A stretch of 64,000 nt of DNA from Nocardioides marinus (lineage in GTDB: Bacteria > Pseudomonadota > Alphaproteobacteria > Rhodobacterales > Rhodobacteraceae). Position numbers and translations under genes: made by a program. Of the stretch, positions 1 to 8,616 are shown piece after piece (the first letter of the stretch is position 1; each line of letters starts with the position of its first letter). The notes beneath the pieces are model-generated. The model worked only from the letters and a program-made list of their open reading frames with translations, made no database searches and was not told the origin of the DNA. The stretch spans positions 62,001 to 126,000 of the forward strand of contig JAHVJD010000003.1 in NCBI GenBank assembly GCA_019801415.1. The letters are read 5' to 3'.

Positions 1-1111
1 CCGGGAACATCTCCAACGCGTCTTCCACCTGGCACTCCCCCTCGTCCGGCAGCAGCGAGCAGGTGCAGAACATCAGCCGTCCGCCGGGTTTCACCAGGCT
101 CCAGGCATGGGCCAGCATCTGCGCCTGCAATTCAATCAACGCGCCGAACTCGCTGCCGTCCTTGGCGTGCGGCAGATCCGGGTGTCGGCGAATGGTCCCC
201 GTTGCGGAACACGGCGCGTCCAGCAACACCGCATCATATTGGCCGGTCTGCTGCAGCGCATCGCCGACAATCAGGTCTGCCGACAATCCTGTCCGCGCGA
301 GATTCTCCTGCAAGCGCGCCGCCCGGGACGCCGAGGCGTCCACTGCCGTGACATTGGCGCCAGCCGCGGTCATCTGCATGGTCTTGCCGCCCGGCGCGGC
401 GCAGAGGTCCAGCACGCGTTCCCCCGGCTGTACGTCGAGAATGCGCGCAGGCAGCGCCGCGGCGGCATCCTGAACCCACCAATCCCCCGCAGAATAGCCC
501 GGCAACGCCGAGACCTGCCCGGCAGTGGCCAGCCGGATCGAACCGGTAGGCAGGCGTTCGCCTCCCAGCGCAGTCAGATCCGCTTGCGGCTTGCCCGTGA
601 TGTCCAGCGGCGCACCGGCCAGATGCGCGGTCTCGATCGCCAGCATGGTCTCCGCCCCCCAGGCTTGGGCCAGGGGTTTTCGCAACCAGTTGGGCAGCCG
701 CGGCACCCGCAGCTTGGCCCATTCCGCCGCCCCTTCAGCCGCCACTTTGCGCAGCACGGCGTTGACCATGCCCTTCAGCTGCCCATGGCGACGATGCCCG
801 GACACCAGTGCAACCAGATCGTTGACCACGCCATGCGCCGCACCGCCGGCACAAAGCTCCACCGTGCCCAGTCGCAGGACATTCATCACCGTCAGCGGCG
901 GAGCCTTCTTCAGGTACTTCTTCAGAACCCGGTCCGCCCGCTCTAGGCTGCGCAGGGTCTCGACCGCCAGCCGCTGTGCCCGCGCGCGCTCCTCCGGCGC
1001 CAGCTTCTCCAGCGCGCCGGCGGCATAGCATTCAGCCAGCAGGCGCCCCTCTCCCAATACCTGGTCAAGCAGGTAGACCGCGGTACGACGGGGGGTGTTG
1101 GCGTTTGACAT
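1..1111 (-). CDS. rsmB: 16S rRNA (cytosine-C5)-methyltransferase, RsmB/NOP family, 3' end cut off
   Basis: Transfers a methyl group from S-adenosylmethionine to C5 of a cytosine in 16S rRNA. The 370 residues present begin with a NusB-like RNA-binding domain (about 5-130) and continue into a Rossmann methyltransferase domain. The SAM loop VLDLCAAPGGKT lies near residue 233. Both cysteines expected of the family are present: motif IV DAPCSATGT near 293 and motif VI CTCSLLPDE near 350. The ATG start (MSNANTPRR) is at 1111. The gene runs off the left edge, so the last few tens of residues are missing. The family call is firm; the exact target base is taken from the family. Confidence 0.93.
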   Translation of the reverse strand, partial: MSNANTPRRTAVYLLDQVLGEGRLLAECYAAGALEKLAPEERARAQRLAVETLRSLERADRVLKKYLKKAPPLTVMNVLRLGTVELCAGGAAHGVVNDLVALVSGHRRHGQLKGMVNAVLRKVAAEGAAEWAKLRVPRLPNWLRKPLAQAWGAETMLAIETAHLAGAPLDITGKPQADLTALGGERLPTGSIRLATAGQVSALPGYSAGDWWVQDAAAALPARILDVQPGERVLDLCAAPGGKTMQMTAAGANVTAVDASASRAARLQENLARTGLSADLIVGDALQQTGQYDAVLLDAPCSATGTIRRHPDLPHAKDGSEFGALIELQAQMLAHAWSLVKPGGRLMFCTCSLLPDEGECQVEDALEMFP

Positions 1112-1206
1112 CAGGCAGCTCCTCAGGGCGCGGGGTGTTTGCACGGCACAGGTTGTTTGCGCGGGACAGGGGCGTATATCATGCACGCAGCATAAAGGAA
1201 CCCGCG

Positions 1207-1395
1207 ATGAGCGAAGACACCAAAGTCAATACAGCCCTGCCCGCCGCCGCCCAACGCGCCCTGGCAGAGGCCGAAGAACGCCGCAAGGCCGCCGCCCAGG
1301 AAACGCCCGCGCCCAAGGAATTGGGTGGCCGCGACGGACCCGACCCCGCGCGCTATGGCGACTGGGAGAAAAAGGGCATCGCGATCGACTTCTGA
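1207..1395 (+). CDS. DUF1674 protein, succinate dehydrogenase assembly factor 4-like
   Basis: A 62-residue protein ending in the conserved DUF1674 C-terminus: a GGRDGPDPARYGDWEKKG block followed by IAIDF. The eukaryotic members (SDHAF4/Sdh8) help assemble the flavoprotein subunit of succinate dehydrogenase; the same role here is inferred. The N-terminal half is an alanine- and glutamate-rich helix (about 10-40). The gene is divergent from rsmB with about 95 bp between starts, and an AAGGAA ribosome site lies just before the ATG. It is followed by a G-rich imperfect hairpin (about 1399-1427) and then converges on dapB. Confidence 0.85.
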   Translation: MSEDTKVNTALPAAAQRALAEAEERRKAAAQETPAPKELGGRDGPDPARYGDWEKKGIAIDF

Positions 1396-1514
1396 GCGCA
1401 CAGGCGGAGGGGGGGGCGCCCCCGCCTTGCGCCGTCAGCGTACCAAAGACCAGGTGAAGGGCGGCCGGGCGCGCCTGTCGAGCCCGGCCCCGGCCAACCC
1501 CTCGATGGACGGGT

Positions 1515-2324
1515 TTACAGCCCCAGAACATCCACCATGTCATATTGCCCCGGGGCCTTGCCTTGCCCCCACAGCGCCGCCTTCAGCGCACCGCGGGCAA
1601 AGATTGCACGGTCCGTGGCGACGTGGCGCAAAACGATCCGCTCGCCCGCGGCCGCAAACAACACGTCATGCTCACCGACGATGTCTCCACCGCGAATTGC
1701 GGTGAAGCCGATGTCACCGCGCTTGCGCGCGCCGGTGATACCGTCACGCCCCGAGTCGCGCACATCCGCCAGCTTGACCCCGCGTCCCTCGGCGGCGGCC
1801 TCGCCGAGCATCAACGCGGTCCCGGAGGGCGCATCGACCTTGTGATGGTGATGCGCCTCGATCACCTCGATGTCGAAATCTTCATCCAATGCCGCCGCAA
1901 CCTTCTTGGTCAGCTGAACCAGCAGGTTGACCCCCAGGCTCATGTTGCCGGCCCGGATAATGGCGGTCTGGCGCGCCGCAGGCTCCAGGTCCGCGATCTC
2001 CTCGTCACTCATGCCGGTGGTGCCGATCACATGTACCACGCCTGCCTCGGCGGCCAGCTTGGCAAAGGCCAGTGTCGCCGCAGGTGCCGTGAAATCGATC
2101 ACCGCCTGGGCGCCGGAAAAGGCAGCTTTGGCGTCCGCCGTGACCTTCACACCCACCGGAGTGCCGCCCATCGCCTCGCCCACGTCGCGACCGACCCAGG
2201 CGTGGCCCTCGCGTTCCACCGCGGCGACCAGAGACGCCCTGTCGCTGTCCAGCACCGTCTTGATCAGCATCTGTCCCATGCGGCCCGAGGCGCCGGTAAT
2301 CACGATCCCTGGTTTGTCAGTCAT
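1515..2324 (-). CDS. dapB: 4-hydroxy-tetrahydrodipicolinate reductase
   Basis: Reduces 4-hydroxy-tetrahydrodipicolinate with NAD(P)H in the diaminopimelate/lysine pathway. 269 residues, normal for DapB. The nucleotide-binding GASGRMG is at 11-17, and the catalytic and substrate region [15 protein letters not shown] is near residue 153. An upstream in-frame extension exists, but [17 protein letters not shown] is the family-like start. It is divergent from rbfA with about 86 bp between the starts. dapD and dapE lie elsewhere in the window (37.8 and 42.4 kb), so the lysine genes are near one another but not in one operon. Confidence 0.96.
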   Translation of the reverse strand: MTDKPGIVITGASGRMGQMLIKTVLDSDRASLVAAVEREGHAWVGRDVGEAMGGTPVGVKVTADAKAAFSGAQAVIDFTAPAATLAFAKLAAEAGVVHVIGTTGMSDEEIADLEPAARQTAIIRAGNMSLGVNLLVQLTKKVAAALDEDFDIEVIEAHHHHKVDAPSGTALMLGEAAAEGRGVKLADVRDSGRDGITGARKRGDIGFTAIRGGDIVGEHDVLFAAAGERIVLRHVATDRAIFARGALKAALWGQGKAPGQYDMVDVLGL

Positions 2325-2410
2325 TGACCCATTCCCTTGTTCAAGCTGGTTTTGTCCTACAATGCCGGGCAGCGCTTGGCAAAGGCGGCGATCCGGCTTA
2401 GATCGGAAGC

Positions 2411-2806
2411 ATGGCAAAGAACAAATTCCACGATGGCCCCGGCCCCTCGCAGCGGCAGCTTCGCGTCGGCGAACTGATCCGCCGTACCCTCTCGGAAGTG
2501 CTGGCGCGTGGCGACGTGCATGACCCCGACCTCAATCGCATGTCGATCACCGTCGGCGAAGTGCGCACCTCGCCCGACCTGAAGATCGCCACCGCCTTTG
2601 TGCTGCCGCTCGGCGGCAAGGGGCAGGAGGACGTGCTGAAACTGCTGGCCCGCAACAAGGGTGAGCTGCGCCGGGCAGTTGGCAAGAAGCTGGGGCTGAA
2701 ATTCACACCCGACCTGCGGTTCCGCCTGGACGAAACCTTCGACCAGATGGACGACACCCGCCGGATGCTGAGCCAGGACGCGGTCCGCCGCGACGTGGAA
2801 GAGTGA
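2411..2806 (+). CDS. rbfA: ribosome-binding factor A
   Basis: Small KH-fold protein that binds the 30S subunit near the 5' end of 16S rRNA during late maturation and cold adaptation. 131 residues, the usual alphaproteobacterial length. It starts [19 protein letters not shown] and carries the family core ([18 protein letters not shown], then [20 protein letters not shown]). Its stop codon overlaps the GTG start of the next gene (GTGA), indicating translational coupling. Confidence 0.95.
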   Translation: MAKNKFHDGPGPSQRQLRVGELIRRTLSEVLARGDVHDPDLNRMSITVGEVRTSPDLKIATAFVLPLGGKGQEDVLKLLARNKGELRRAVGKKLGLKFTPDLRFRLDETFDQMDDTRRMLSQDAVRRDVEE

Positions 2807-3552
2807 TCCGAAGGGCGGCGCTTGCACTGGCCGCCTGGCTGGCGGCCTCGTCCGCCGGGGCGGTGGAATGCAATAACGTCTCCTATGACGGCAACCGTTA
2901 CGCGATCTGCGAGGTGGACGCCTCCGAGGAACAGCTGCAACTGTTCCTGCGCGACGACGACGGGCAGGTCATCGGTCATTTCTCGACCTTGGAGAAACTG
3001 CTGGCGCAACAAGGCAAGACGCTGCCTTTTGCGACCAATGCAGGCATGTACCACAGCAGCCGCGCGCCGGTCGGCCTCTATGTCGAGGATGGCGCGGAAG
3101 AGATGCGGCTGGTGACGAATGCTGGCCCCGGTAATTTCGGCCTGCTGCCCAACGGCGTCTTCTGCATCCGCGAAGATCGTGCCGACGTGATGGAAACCCT
3201 CGCGTTTCAGAAGGCCGCGCCTGACTGTCGGCATGCGAGCCAGTCCGGCCCGATGCTGGTGATCGACGGCGAGCTGCATCCGCGCTTCCTGCCGGATTCT
3301 GACAGTCGCTACATCCGCAACGGCGTCGGCACCTCGGCGGACGGCCGTCGCGTGGTGTTCGCAATTTCCCGTAACGCGGTGAGCTTTCACCAGTTCGGCA
3401 GCCTGTTTCGCGACCATCTGCAACTGCCCAACGCGCTCTATTTCGACGGAAACATCTCGCGCCTGCATGCGCCTCAGCTGGACCGCAGCGATGCCGGTTT
3501 CATGATGGGACCGATCGTCGGCGTGGTCGAAAAGACCGAAACCTCCGACTGA
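2803..3552 (+). CDS. secreted phosphodiester glycosidase-family (DUF2233) protein
   Basis: 249 residues with an N-terminal signal peptide (cut expected after SSAGA, about residue 20). The rest matches the phosphodiester glycosidase/DUF2233 family (NAGPA-like): [20 protein letters not shown], then [15 protein letters not shown], then [18 protein letters not shown] and a C-terminal [10 protein letters not shown] block. The family cleaves sugar phosphodiesters; the substrate here is unknown and a periplasmic location is inferred. The GTG start overlaps the rbfA stop, so it is co-transcribed with rbfA, although no functional link is obvious. Confidence 0.82.
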   Translation: MIRRAALALAAWLAASSAGAVECNNVSYDGNRYAICEVDASEEQLQLFLRDDDGQVIGHFSTLEKLLAQQGKTLPFATNAGMYHSSRAPVGLYVEDGAEEMRLVTNAGPGNFGLLPNGVFCIREDRADVMETLAFQKAAPDCRHASQSGPMLVIDGELHPRFLPDSDSRYIRNGVGTSADGRRVVFAISRNAVSFHQFGSLFRDHLQLPNALYFDGNISRLHAPQLDRSDAGFMMGPIVGVVEKTETSD

Positions 3553-3597
3553 GCCGTTACTTCCCCGCGCGGCAACAGCATTTCCAAAAATCCCAAA

Positions 3598-3626
3598 CAA
3601 AAAACGGCCCCGGAAACCCGGGGCCG
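3598..3626 (-). terminator. intrinsic terminator of dnaA
   Basis: Perfect 9-bp stem CGGCCCCGG / CCGGGGCCG with a 4-base loop. Read on the minus strand it is followed by a run of six T. It sits 26 bp past the dnaA stop and may also slow transcription arriving from the opposite side. Confidence 0.85.
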
Positions 3627-3651
3627 CAGTGCATTGGGGTGCGGTTGCGCC

Positions 3652-5046
3652 TCAGGCTTCCAGTGAGCGGCGCAGCATTTCAACGTCTTCGGCGATCTGC
3701 CCATCGGTGAGCTTCAACTCTTCGATGCGCTTGACGCCGTGCATGACGGTGGTGTGGTCACGCCCGCCAAAGCGGCGGCCAATCTCGGGCAGCGAGCGGC
3801 TGGTGAGCTGCTTGCAGAGATACATCGCCACCTGCCGCGGACGCGCATAGGACCGCAGGCGCTTGGGGCCGATGATGTCAGACATGCGGATGTTGTAGTA
3901 CTCCGACACCTTGCGCTGGATCTCCTCGACGGTGATCTTGCGCTCGGAGGCGCGCAGCACGTCGGCAAGGCAGTCCTGGGTCAAGTCCATGTCGATCTCG
4001 CGGCCCACGAGGGACGCAAAGGCAAACAGCCGGGTCAGCGCGCCTTCGAGCACGCGCACGTTGGTCGAGATCCGATGTGCCAGGAACTCCAGCACGCCGT
4101 CGGCGATCTGCAGGTCCGGATAGGTCTCGCGCTGCTGCTGAACCTTGGTCTGTAGGATGCCCAGACGCAGTTCGTAGTCGGTCGGATGCAGGTCCACGAC
4201 CAGGCCGCACTGCAGGCGGGATTTCACCCGATCCTCGAGATCCTTGATCTCGCCCGGCGCGCGGTCGGCGGAGATGATGATCTGCTTGTTCTGATCGACC
4301 AGCGCGTTGAAGGTGTGGAAGAATTCCTCTTGGGTGGAATCCTTGCCGGCGATGAACTGAACGTCATCCACCATCAGAACGTCGACCGAGCGGAACAGGT
4401 GTTTGAAGTCCATCATGCGACGCTCACGCAGGGCCTGCACAAAGCGATACATGAACTGTTCCGCCGACAGGTACAGAACATTCAGAGACGGGTTCTTCTC
4501 TTTCAGCTCCCAGGCGATGGCGTGCATCAGGTGGGTTTTACCCAGACCCACGCCGCCATACAGGACCAGCGGGTTGAAGGTGACCGGGCCACCCTCGCCG
4601 ACGCGACGTGCAGCGGCGTGCGCCAGCTCGTTCGGCTTGCCGACCACGAAGCTGTCAAAGGTGAAACGCGGATCCAGAGGCGCCGCCTGAAAGGCCTCCA
4701 GCGTTTCCTTGCCCGGCGCGGAGCCGGAAGCGGCCGAGTCAGCCGTCTCCGCCGCGGCATGGGCAGGGTGTGCCGCCGTCGCCTCGGCCGGGCGCGCGGG
4801 AGCGTTCGCAACCACCCGGAACGCCAGGCGCTGTACCGCCTCGCCTGACATCGTCAGCTCATGCAGGATCAGATCTGCAAAGTTCTGGCTGACATAATTG
4901 CCCATGAAATTCGTCGGCACCTTGAAGACGGCAACACCGCCGTCCACGGCATCAAACTCCAGTGGCTCGATCCAGGTCGTGTAGTTGTTTTGGCCAACCG
5001 TTTTCAGCAGCCGGTTTCTGACCTGTCCCCATTTTTCTTCCGTCAT
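3652..5046 (-). CDS. dnaA: chromosomal replication initiator protein DnaA
   Basis: AAA+ ATPase that binds DnaA boxes and melts the origin. 464 residues. Domain I begins MTEEKWGQVRNRLLKTVGQ, then an alanine-rich linker (about 100-140). Walker A GGVGLGKTH is near 157, Walker B MVDDVQFI near 226, and the C-terminal DNA-binding signature GGRDHTTVMHGVKRI is near 426. I chose the ATG at 5046 because it gives the family-standard N-terminus; the frame stays open further upstream. The 543-bp leader to rpsT contains two strong inverted repeats, but I see no cluster of good DnaA boxes there. Confidence 0.98.
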   Translation of the reverse strand: MTEEKWGQVRNRLLKTVGQNNYTTWIEPLEFDAVDGGVAVFKVPTNFMGNYVSQNFADLILHELTMSGEAVQRLAFRVVANAPARPAEATAAHPAHAAAETADSAASGSAPGKETLEAFQAAPLDPRFTFDSFVVGKPNELAHAAARRVGEGGPVTFNPLVLYGGVGLGKTHLMHAIAWELKEKNPSLNVLYLSAEQFMYRFVQALRERRMMDFKHLFRSVDVLMVDDVQFIAGKDSTQEEFFHTFNALVDQNKQIIISADRAPGEIKDLEDRVKSRLQCGLVVDLHPTDYELRLGILQTKVQQQRETYPDLQIADGVLEFLAHRISTNVRVLEGALTRLFAFASLVGREIDMDLTQDCLADVLRASERKITVEEIQRKVSEYYNIRMSDIIGPKRLRSYARPRQVAMYLCKQLTSRSLPEIGRRFGGRDHTTVMHGVKRIEELKLTDGQIAEDVEMLRRSLEA

Positions 5047-5267
5047 GCAGTGCCTCTCGCATCCCCAAAAAAGCAGCAGCCCATTTGCAAGGCCAATTCT
5101 CTCGTTTCCCCGCCGCCGCGGGGACGACCACTCAACAGGAGATTGTGTGCGGACCGCATGGCAGCCGCATTGCCCGAAGGCAGATCGTTCGGTTGGAAAC
5201 AGAAAAAACACCGCTCAAAGCGGCGCACCTGCCGTCACGAACCCTATCGTACACAATCAGGACATGG

Positions 5268-5290
5268 CTGCTGTTAACGCTTAACAGCAG
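5268..5290. repeat. inverted repeat upstream of dnaA (CTGCTGTTAA-cgc-TTAACAGCAG)
   Basis: Perfect 10-bp arms with a 3-bp spacer, about 222 bp upstream of the dnaA start. There is no T-run on either side, so it resembles a protein-binding palindrome more than a terminator. The factor is unknown. Confidence 0.7.
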
Positions 5291-5339
5291 TCGGAGCTGG
5301 CCAGAACCTGCATCGAAATGCGGTCTGTCCAGTCAACTC

Positions 5340-5367
5340 GGCAACCTTGATGCCCGTCAAGGTTGCC
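5340..5367. repeat. inverted repeat between rpsT and dnaA, 11-bp arms
   Basis: GGCAACCTTGA at 5340-5350 pairs perfectly with TCAAGGTTGCC at 5357-5367 around a 6-base loop. No T-tail on either strand. It could be an RNA hairpin in the dnaA leader or a regulator site. Confidence 0.7.
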
Positions 5368-5512
5368 CTAGCAGCCTGTCCCCCCAGCGAGTGAATCGCT
5401 GATACAGTGGTAGCAATTTGCAGGGGGGGGCAGCAACGAAACTATGATGTTGACTCTGCCTTTGGGGATAAAGAATCCCTCCGCCGATAGCGCGCCCTGA
5501 CAGGCTTTTCCC

Positions 5513-5547
5513 AAAAAATCAGGGCGCTGCAAACTGCAACGCCCTGA
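5513..5547 (-). terminator. intrinsic terminator of rpsT
   Basis: TCAGGGCG / CGCCCTGA stem read on the minus strand and followed by six T (5518 down to 5513), about 43 bp past the rpsT stop. A second TCAGGGCG copy 3' of the T-run (5500-5493) could pair with the same CGCCCTGA arm. Confidence 0.8.
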
Positions 5548-5589
5548 CAGGTTTTTCGGTTGTTCGAGTCGCTCCCGAAGGGTCGATCC

Positions 5590-5853
5590 TCAGCCCAGCG
5601 CTTTGACGCGAGCGGACAGGCGGGAGATTTTCCGCGAAGCGGTGTTTTTGTGGTACACGCCCTTGGTGACACCGCGCATCAGTTCCGGCTGAGCTGCGCG
5701 CAGGGCTGCGGTTGCAGCTTCCTTGTCACCGGACGCGATGGCTTCTTCTACTTTACGCAGGAAGGTGCGGATGCGCGAACGACGGGCTTTGTTGACGGCA
5801 AAGCGCTTTTCGTTCTGACGTGCGCGCTTCTTGGCCTGGGGCGAATTTGCCAT
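5590..5853 (-). CDS. rpsT: 30S ribosomal protein S20
   Basis: Primary 16S rRNA-binding protein of the small subunit. 87 residues, lysine/arginine/alanine-rich, beginning [17 protein letters not shown] as in S20 proteins and all helical by composition. The position next to dnaA is common in alphaproteobacteria. It has its own terminator and is probably a single-gene transcript. Confidence 0.97.
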   Translation of the reverse strand: MANSPQAKKRARQNEKRFAVNKARRSRIRTFLRKVEEAIASGDKEAATAALRAAQPELMRGVTKGVYHKNTASRKISRLSARVKALG

Positions 5854-6030
5854 GGTGTCTGACCTTATCTTCGAGTTCTGTTTCTATCGGACGCAATGCC
5901 AGCCGAACCCGGATCGGACCACCGGTGTGATTCTAGCCTTGGCGGGCTGCACGCGCATGTATGACGGCGGCATTTATCCAACTTGGGGCCTGAATGCAAG
6001 AGCGCCGTCCCCGGAAAGGAACCGGAAAGG

Positions 6031-6056
6031 AAAACGGCGGGCCAGACGGCCCGCCG
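6031..6056 (-). terminator. intrinsic terminator of the enoyl-CoA hydratase gene
   Basis: Nine-base-pair stem CGGCGGGCC / GGCCCGCCG with a 4-base loop, followed on the minus strand by TTTT. It lies just past the hydratase stop. Confidence 0.75.
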
Positions 6057-6082
6057 CTATCCCGACTTCAAATGATCCGGCG

Positions 6083-6859
6083 TTACTTGTCGCGGAACTG
6101 CGCTTCGCGCTTTTCGAGGAACGCAGCCATGCCTTCCTTCTGGTCCTCAGTGGCAAACATCGAGTGGAACACGCGGCGCTCGAACAGCATGCCTTCGCTC
6201 AGCGGCACTTCGTAGGCGCGGTTGACCGATTCCTTCACTGCCATCGCTGTCAGCAGCGATTTTTCGGCGATCTTCTGGGCCGCCGCGGTGGCTTCCTCGA
6301 TCAGCTTCTTGGCCGGTACCACGCGCGACACCAGGCCTGCGCGCTCGGCTTCCTCTGCGTTCATGAAGCGGCCGGTCAGGTTCATGTCCATCGACTTGGA
6401 CTTGCCCACGAACCGGGTCAGGCGCTGGGTGCCGCCGATGCCGGCCACAACGCCCAGGTTGATCTCCGGCTGGCCGAACTTGGCGGTTTCGGCGGCGATA
6501 ATGAAATCGCACAGCATCGCCAGCTCGCAGCCGCCGCCCAGCGCATAGCCCGCCACCGCCGCGATGATCGGCTTGCGGATGGCGCTGATGCGGTCATTGG
6601 CCTCGGCAAAGAGGTTGGTGGAGTAGACCTCGGTAAAGGTCATCTCCGACATCTCCTTGATGTCGGCACCGGCGGCAAAGGCCTTTTCCGAGCCGGTGAT
6701 CACGATGCAGCGCACCTTGTCGCTTGCGTCGGCCTCTTCCAGGGCTTCGCAAAGCTCTCCGAGAAGAGCCTGATTGAGCGCGTTCAACGCTTCCGGGCGG
6801 TTCAGTTTAATAAGGCAAACGTGGTCCTGCACATCGACGTTGATCGTCTCGTAGGCCAT
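6083..6859 (-). CDS. enoyl-CoA hydratase (crotonase family)
   Basis: Hydrates trans-2-enoyl-CoA to 3-hydroxyacyl-CoA in fatty-acid and related beta-oxidation. 258 residues, the standard crotonase length. The CoA-binding [11 protein letters not shown], the oxyanion-hole block [13 protein letters not shown] and the second catalytic block [20 protein letters not shown] are intact, including both glutamates expected of true hydratases. It stands alone between its own terminator and mutM. Chain-length preference cannot be read from the sequence. Confidence 0.92.
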   Translation of the reverse strand: MAYETINVDVQDHVCLIKLNRPEALNALNQALLGELCEALEEADASDKVRCIVITGSEKAFAAGADIKEMSEMTFTEVYSTNLFAEANDRISAIRKPIIAAVAGYALGGGCELAMLCDFIIAAETAKFGQPEINLGVVAGIGGTQRLTRFVGKSKSMDMNLTGRFMNAEEAERAGLVSRVVPAKKLIEEATAAAQKIAEKSLLTAMAVKESVNRAYEVPLSEGMLFERRVFHSMFATEDQKEGMAAFLEKREAQFRDK

Positions 6860-6922
6860 GGTTTCTCTTTCGGTTGTTCCGTTCAGATCCGAGTCCTTAC
6901 CAAAAGGGTTCCGTGGATCAAG

Positions 6923-7774
6923 CTATCTTTGGCACTTTACACAGTAGAAGCTGGAGCGTCCGGATTGGGTGATTCTCGTCACTGTGCCGGTACATCCCTC
7001 GCGTCGACAGGGGGCATTTTCGCGGCCGTATACATCAAAGGAGTGCTGGAAATAGCCAAGCTCTCCAGAGGCTTGCCGGAAATCCTTGAGCGAGGAACCG
7101 CCTGCGCGGATCGCGTCCTCAAGCACGGCGCGGATGATCGGCACCAGCGCCGCCACCCGCGACGCCGAAATCTGCCCAGCCTTGCGCCGCGGCGAGATCC
7201 CGGCCCGAAACAGCGCCTCGCAGACGTAGATGTTACCAAGGCCAGCGATGATTCCCTGATCCAGTAATGCCGATTTCACCGGCGTGTTGCGCCCCTTGAA
7301 GGCGGCGATCAGGTGGTCCTCATGGAAGTCATTGCCAAGCGGCTCCGGCCCCAGCACCGCCAGCAGCTTGTGCTGCTCGGCGGTTGCCGTGTCCAGCAGG
7401 TCCATCGCCCCGAAACGGCGTGGATCGTTGAAGGTGATGCGCGCGCCATTGTCCATGTCGAGCACCACATGATCGTGTTTTTCCGCCTGCGGGTGATCAT
7501 GCGCGAACTGGCCCAGCGGGTCACCCGACACCGTCATCCGCCCGGACATGCCCAGATGGATCAGCAGCGTCTCGCCGCTGTCCAGGTCCGCCAGGATGTA
7601 TTTCGACCGCCGCCGCAACTGGTTGACCCGCGCGCCGGTCAGCCGCTCTGCCATGCGCTCGGGAAACGGCCAGCGCAGGTCCGGCCGGTTCACCGCGGCA
7701 CGGGCGATCACCGCGCCCTCCATGGCGGGCGCCAAACCGCGTTTCACAGTCTCGACCTCGGGCAATTCTGGCAT
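6923..7774 (-). CDS. mutM: formamidopyrimidine-DNA glycosylase
   Basis: Removes 8-oxoguanine and formamidopyrimidines and cleaves the abasic site. 283 residues. The mature N-terminus [13 protein letters not shown] puts the catalytic proline and glutamate at positions 2-3. A conserved lysine block [10 protein letters not shown] is near 60, and the C-terminal zinc finger has CRREGC and CVKC. The upstream in-frame extension was rejected because catalysis requires proline right after the initiator methionine. It is divergent from ubiE across 86 bp. Confidence 0.96.
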   Translation of the reverse strand: MPELPEVETVKRGLAPAMEGAVIARAAVNRPDLRWPFPERMAERLTGARVNQLRRRSKYILADLDSGETLLIHLGMSGRMTVSGDPLGQFAHDHPQAEKHDHVVLDMDNGARITFNDPRRFGAMDLLDTATAEQHKLLAVLGPEPLGNDFHEDHLIAAFKGRNTPVKSALLDQGIIAGLGNIYVCEALFRAGISPRRKAGQISASRVAALVPIIRAVLEDAIRAGGSSLKDFRQASGELGYFQHSFDVYGRENAPCRREGCTGTVTRITQSGRSSFYCVKCQR

Positions 7775-7860
7775 TACACCCCTCCTGAACCAACGGGCCG
7801 CATTGTGCCTGCCCTCCAGCGCCTTATAACAAGGGCGAAACTCAGCAAACGGCAAGTGGC

Positions 7861-8613
7861 ATGAGCAACAGCAGCGAAAACACCACCCATTTCGGCTTTG
7901 AAACAGTGCCGGAGGGCGAGAAGGCCGGCCGGGTGCAGGGGGTCTTCAACTCCGTCGCCTCGAAATACGACATCATGAACGACGTGATGAGCGCCGGCAT
8001 CCACCGGGTCTGGAAAGACGCGATGATGGACTGGCTGGCGCCGCGCCCCGGCCAGCGGCTGCTGGATGTGGCAGGTGGCACCGGCGACATTTCCTTCCGC
8101 TTCCTCAAACGCGCGGGCCATGGGCATTCCACCGTACTCGACCTCACCCGCCCGATGCTGGAAGAGGGCCGCAAGCGGGCCGAAGCGGAACAGATGGCAG
8201 GCAGCCTCGACTGGGTGACCGGCGACGCGATGAAGCTGCCGTTCAAGGACAACACCTTTGATGTCTACACGATCTCCTTTGGCATCCGGAACGTCACCCG
8301 TCCGCAAGAAGCGCTGAACGAGGCCTATAGGGTGTTGAAGCCCGGCGGTCGCCTGATGGTGCTCGAATTCTCGCAGCTGCCGAACGACGGGCTGCAGAAA
8401 CTGTATGACCTTTATTCCTTCAACGTGATTCCACGCATGGGCCAGCTGATCGCGGGCGACTACGACAGCTACCAATATCTGGTGGAATCGATCCGCAACT
8501 TCCCGGACCAGGAAACCTTCCTCGGCATGGTGAAACAGGCCGGGTTCGAGAACGCCAAGTACCGCAACCTTTCCATGGGCATCGCCTGCCTGCATTCCGG
8601 CTGGAAGATCTGA
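7861..8613 (+). CDS. ubiE: ubiquinone/menaquinone C-methyltransferase UbiE
   Basis: SAM-dependent C-methylation of the benzoquinol ring in ubiquinone synthesis. 250 residues. The N-terminal signature [19 protein letters not shown], the SAM motif [13 protein letters not shown] near residue 65, and [19 protein letters not shown] are all UbiE hallmarks. The next gene, ubiB, starts 3 bp after the stop, so the two form an operon. Confidence 0.96.
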   Translation: MSNSSENTTHFGFETVPEGEKAGRVQGVFNSVASKYDIMNDVMSAGIHRVWKDAMMDWLAPRPGQRLLDVAGGTGDISFRFLKRAGHGHSTVLDLTRPMLEEGRKRAEAEQMAGSLDWVTGDAMKLPFKDNTFDVYTISFGIRNVTRPQEALNEAYRVLKPGGRLMVLEFSQLPNDGLQKLYDLYSFNVIPRMGQLIAGDYDSYQYLVESIRNFPDQETFLGMVKQAGFENAKYRNLSMGIACLHSGWKI

Positions 8614-8616
8614 TCC

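Larger units (their letters stand above)
5047..5589. other. 543-bp intergenic region between rpsT and dnaA
   Basis: No credible gene. It holds the rpsT terminator, two perfect inverted repeats (listed separately) and a G8 run at about 5423-5430. One possible DnaA box with a single mismatch (TTATCCCCA, minus strand, 5463-5471) is too weak to call an origin. It should contain the dnaA promoter, which I cannot place by eye. Confidence 0.6.

Noticed and set aside
5274-5284. CtrA-type site in the palindrome GTTAACGCTTAAC
   Set aside because: CtrA sites need TTAA separated by 7 bp; here the gap is 3 bp.
5047-5589. Replication origin next to dnaA
   Set aside because: Only one weak DnaA-box-like 9-mer, no AT-rich unwinding element with clustered boxes, and three GANTC sites is about what chance gives in 543 bp.
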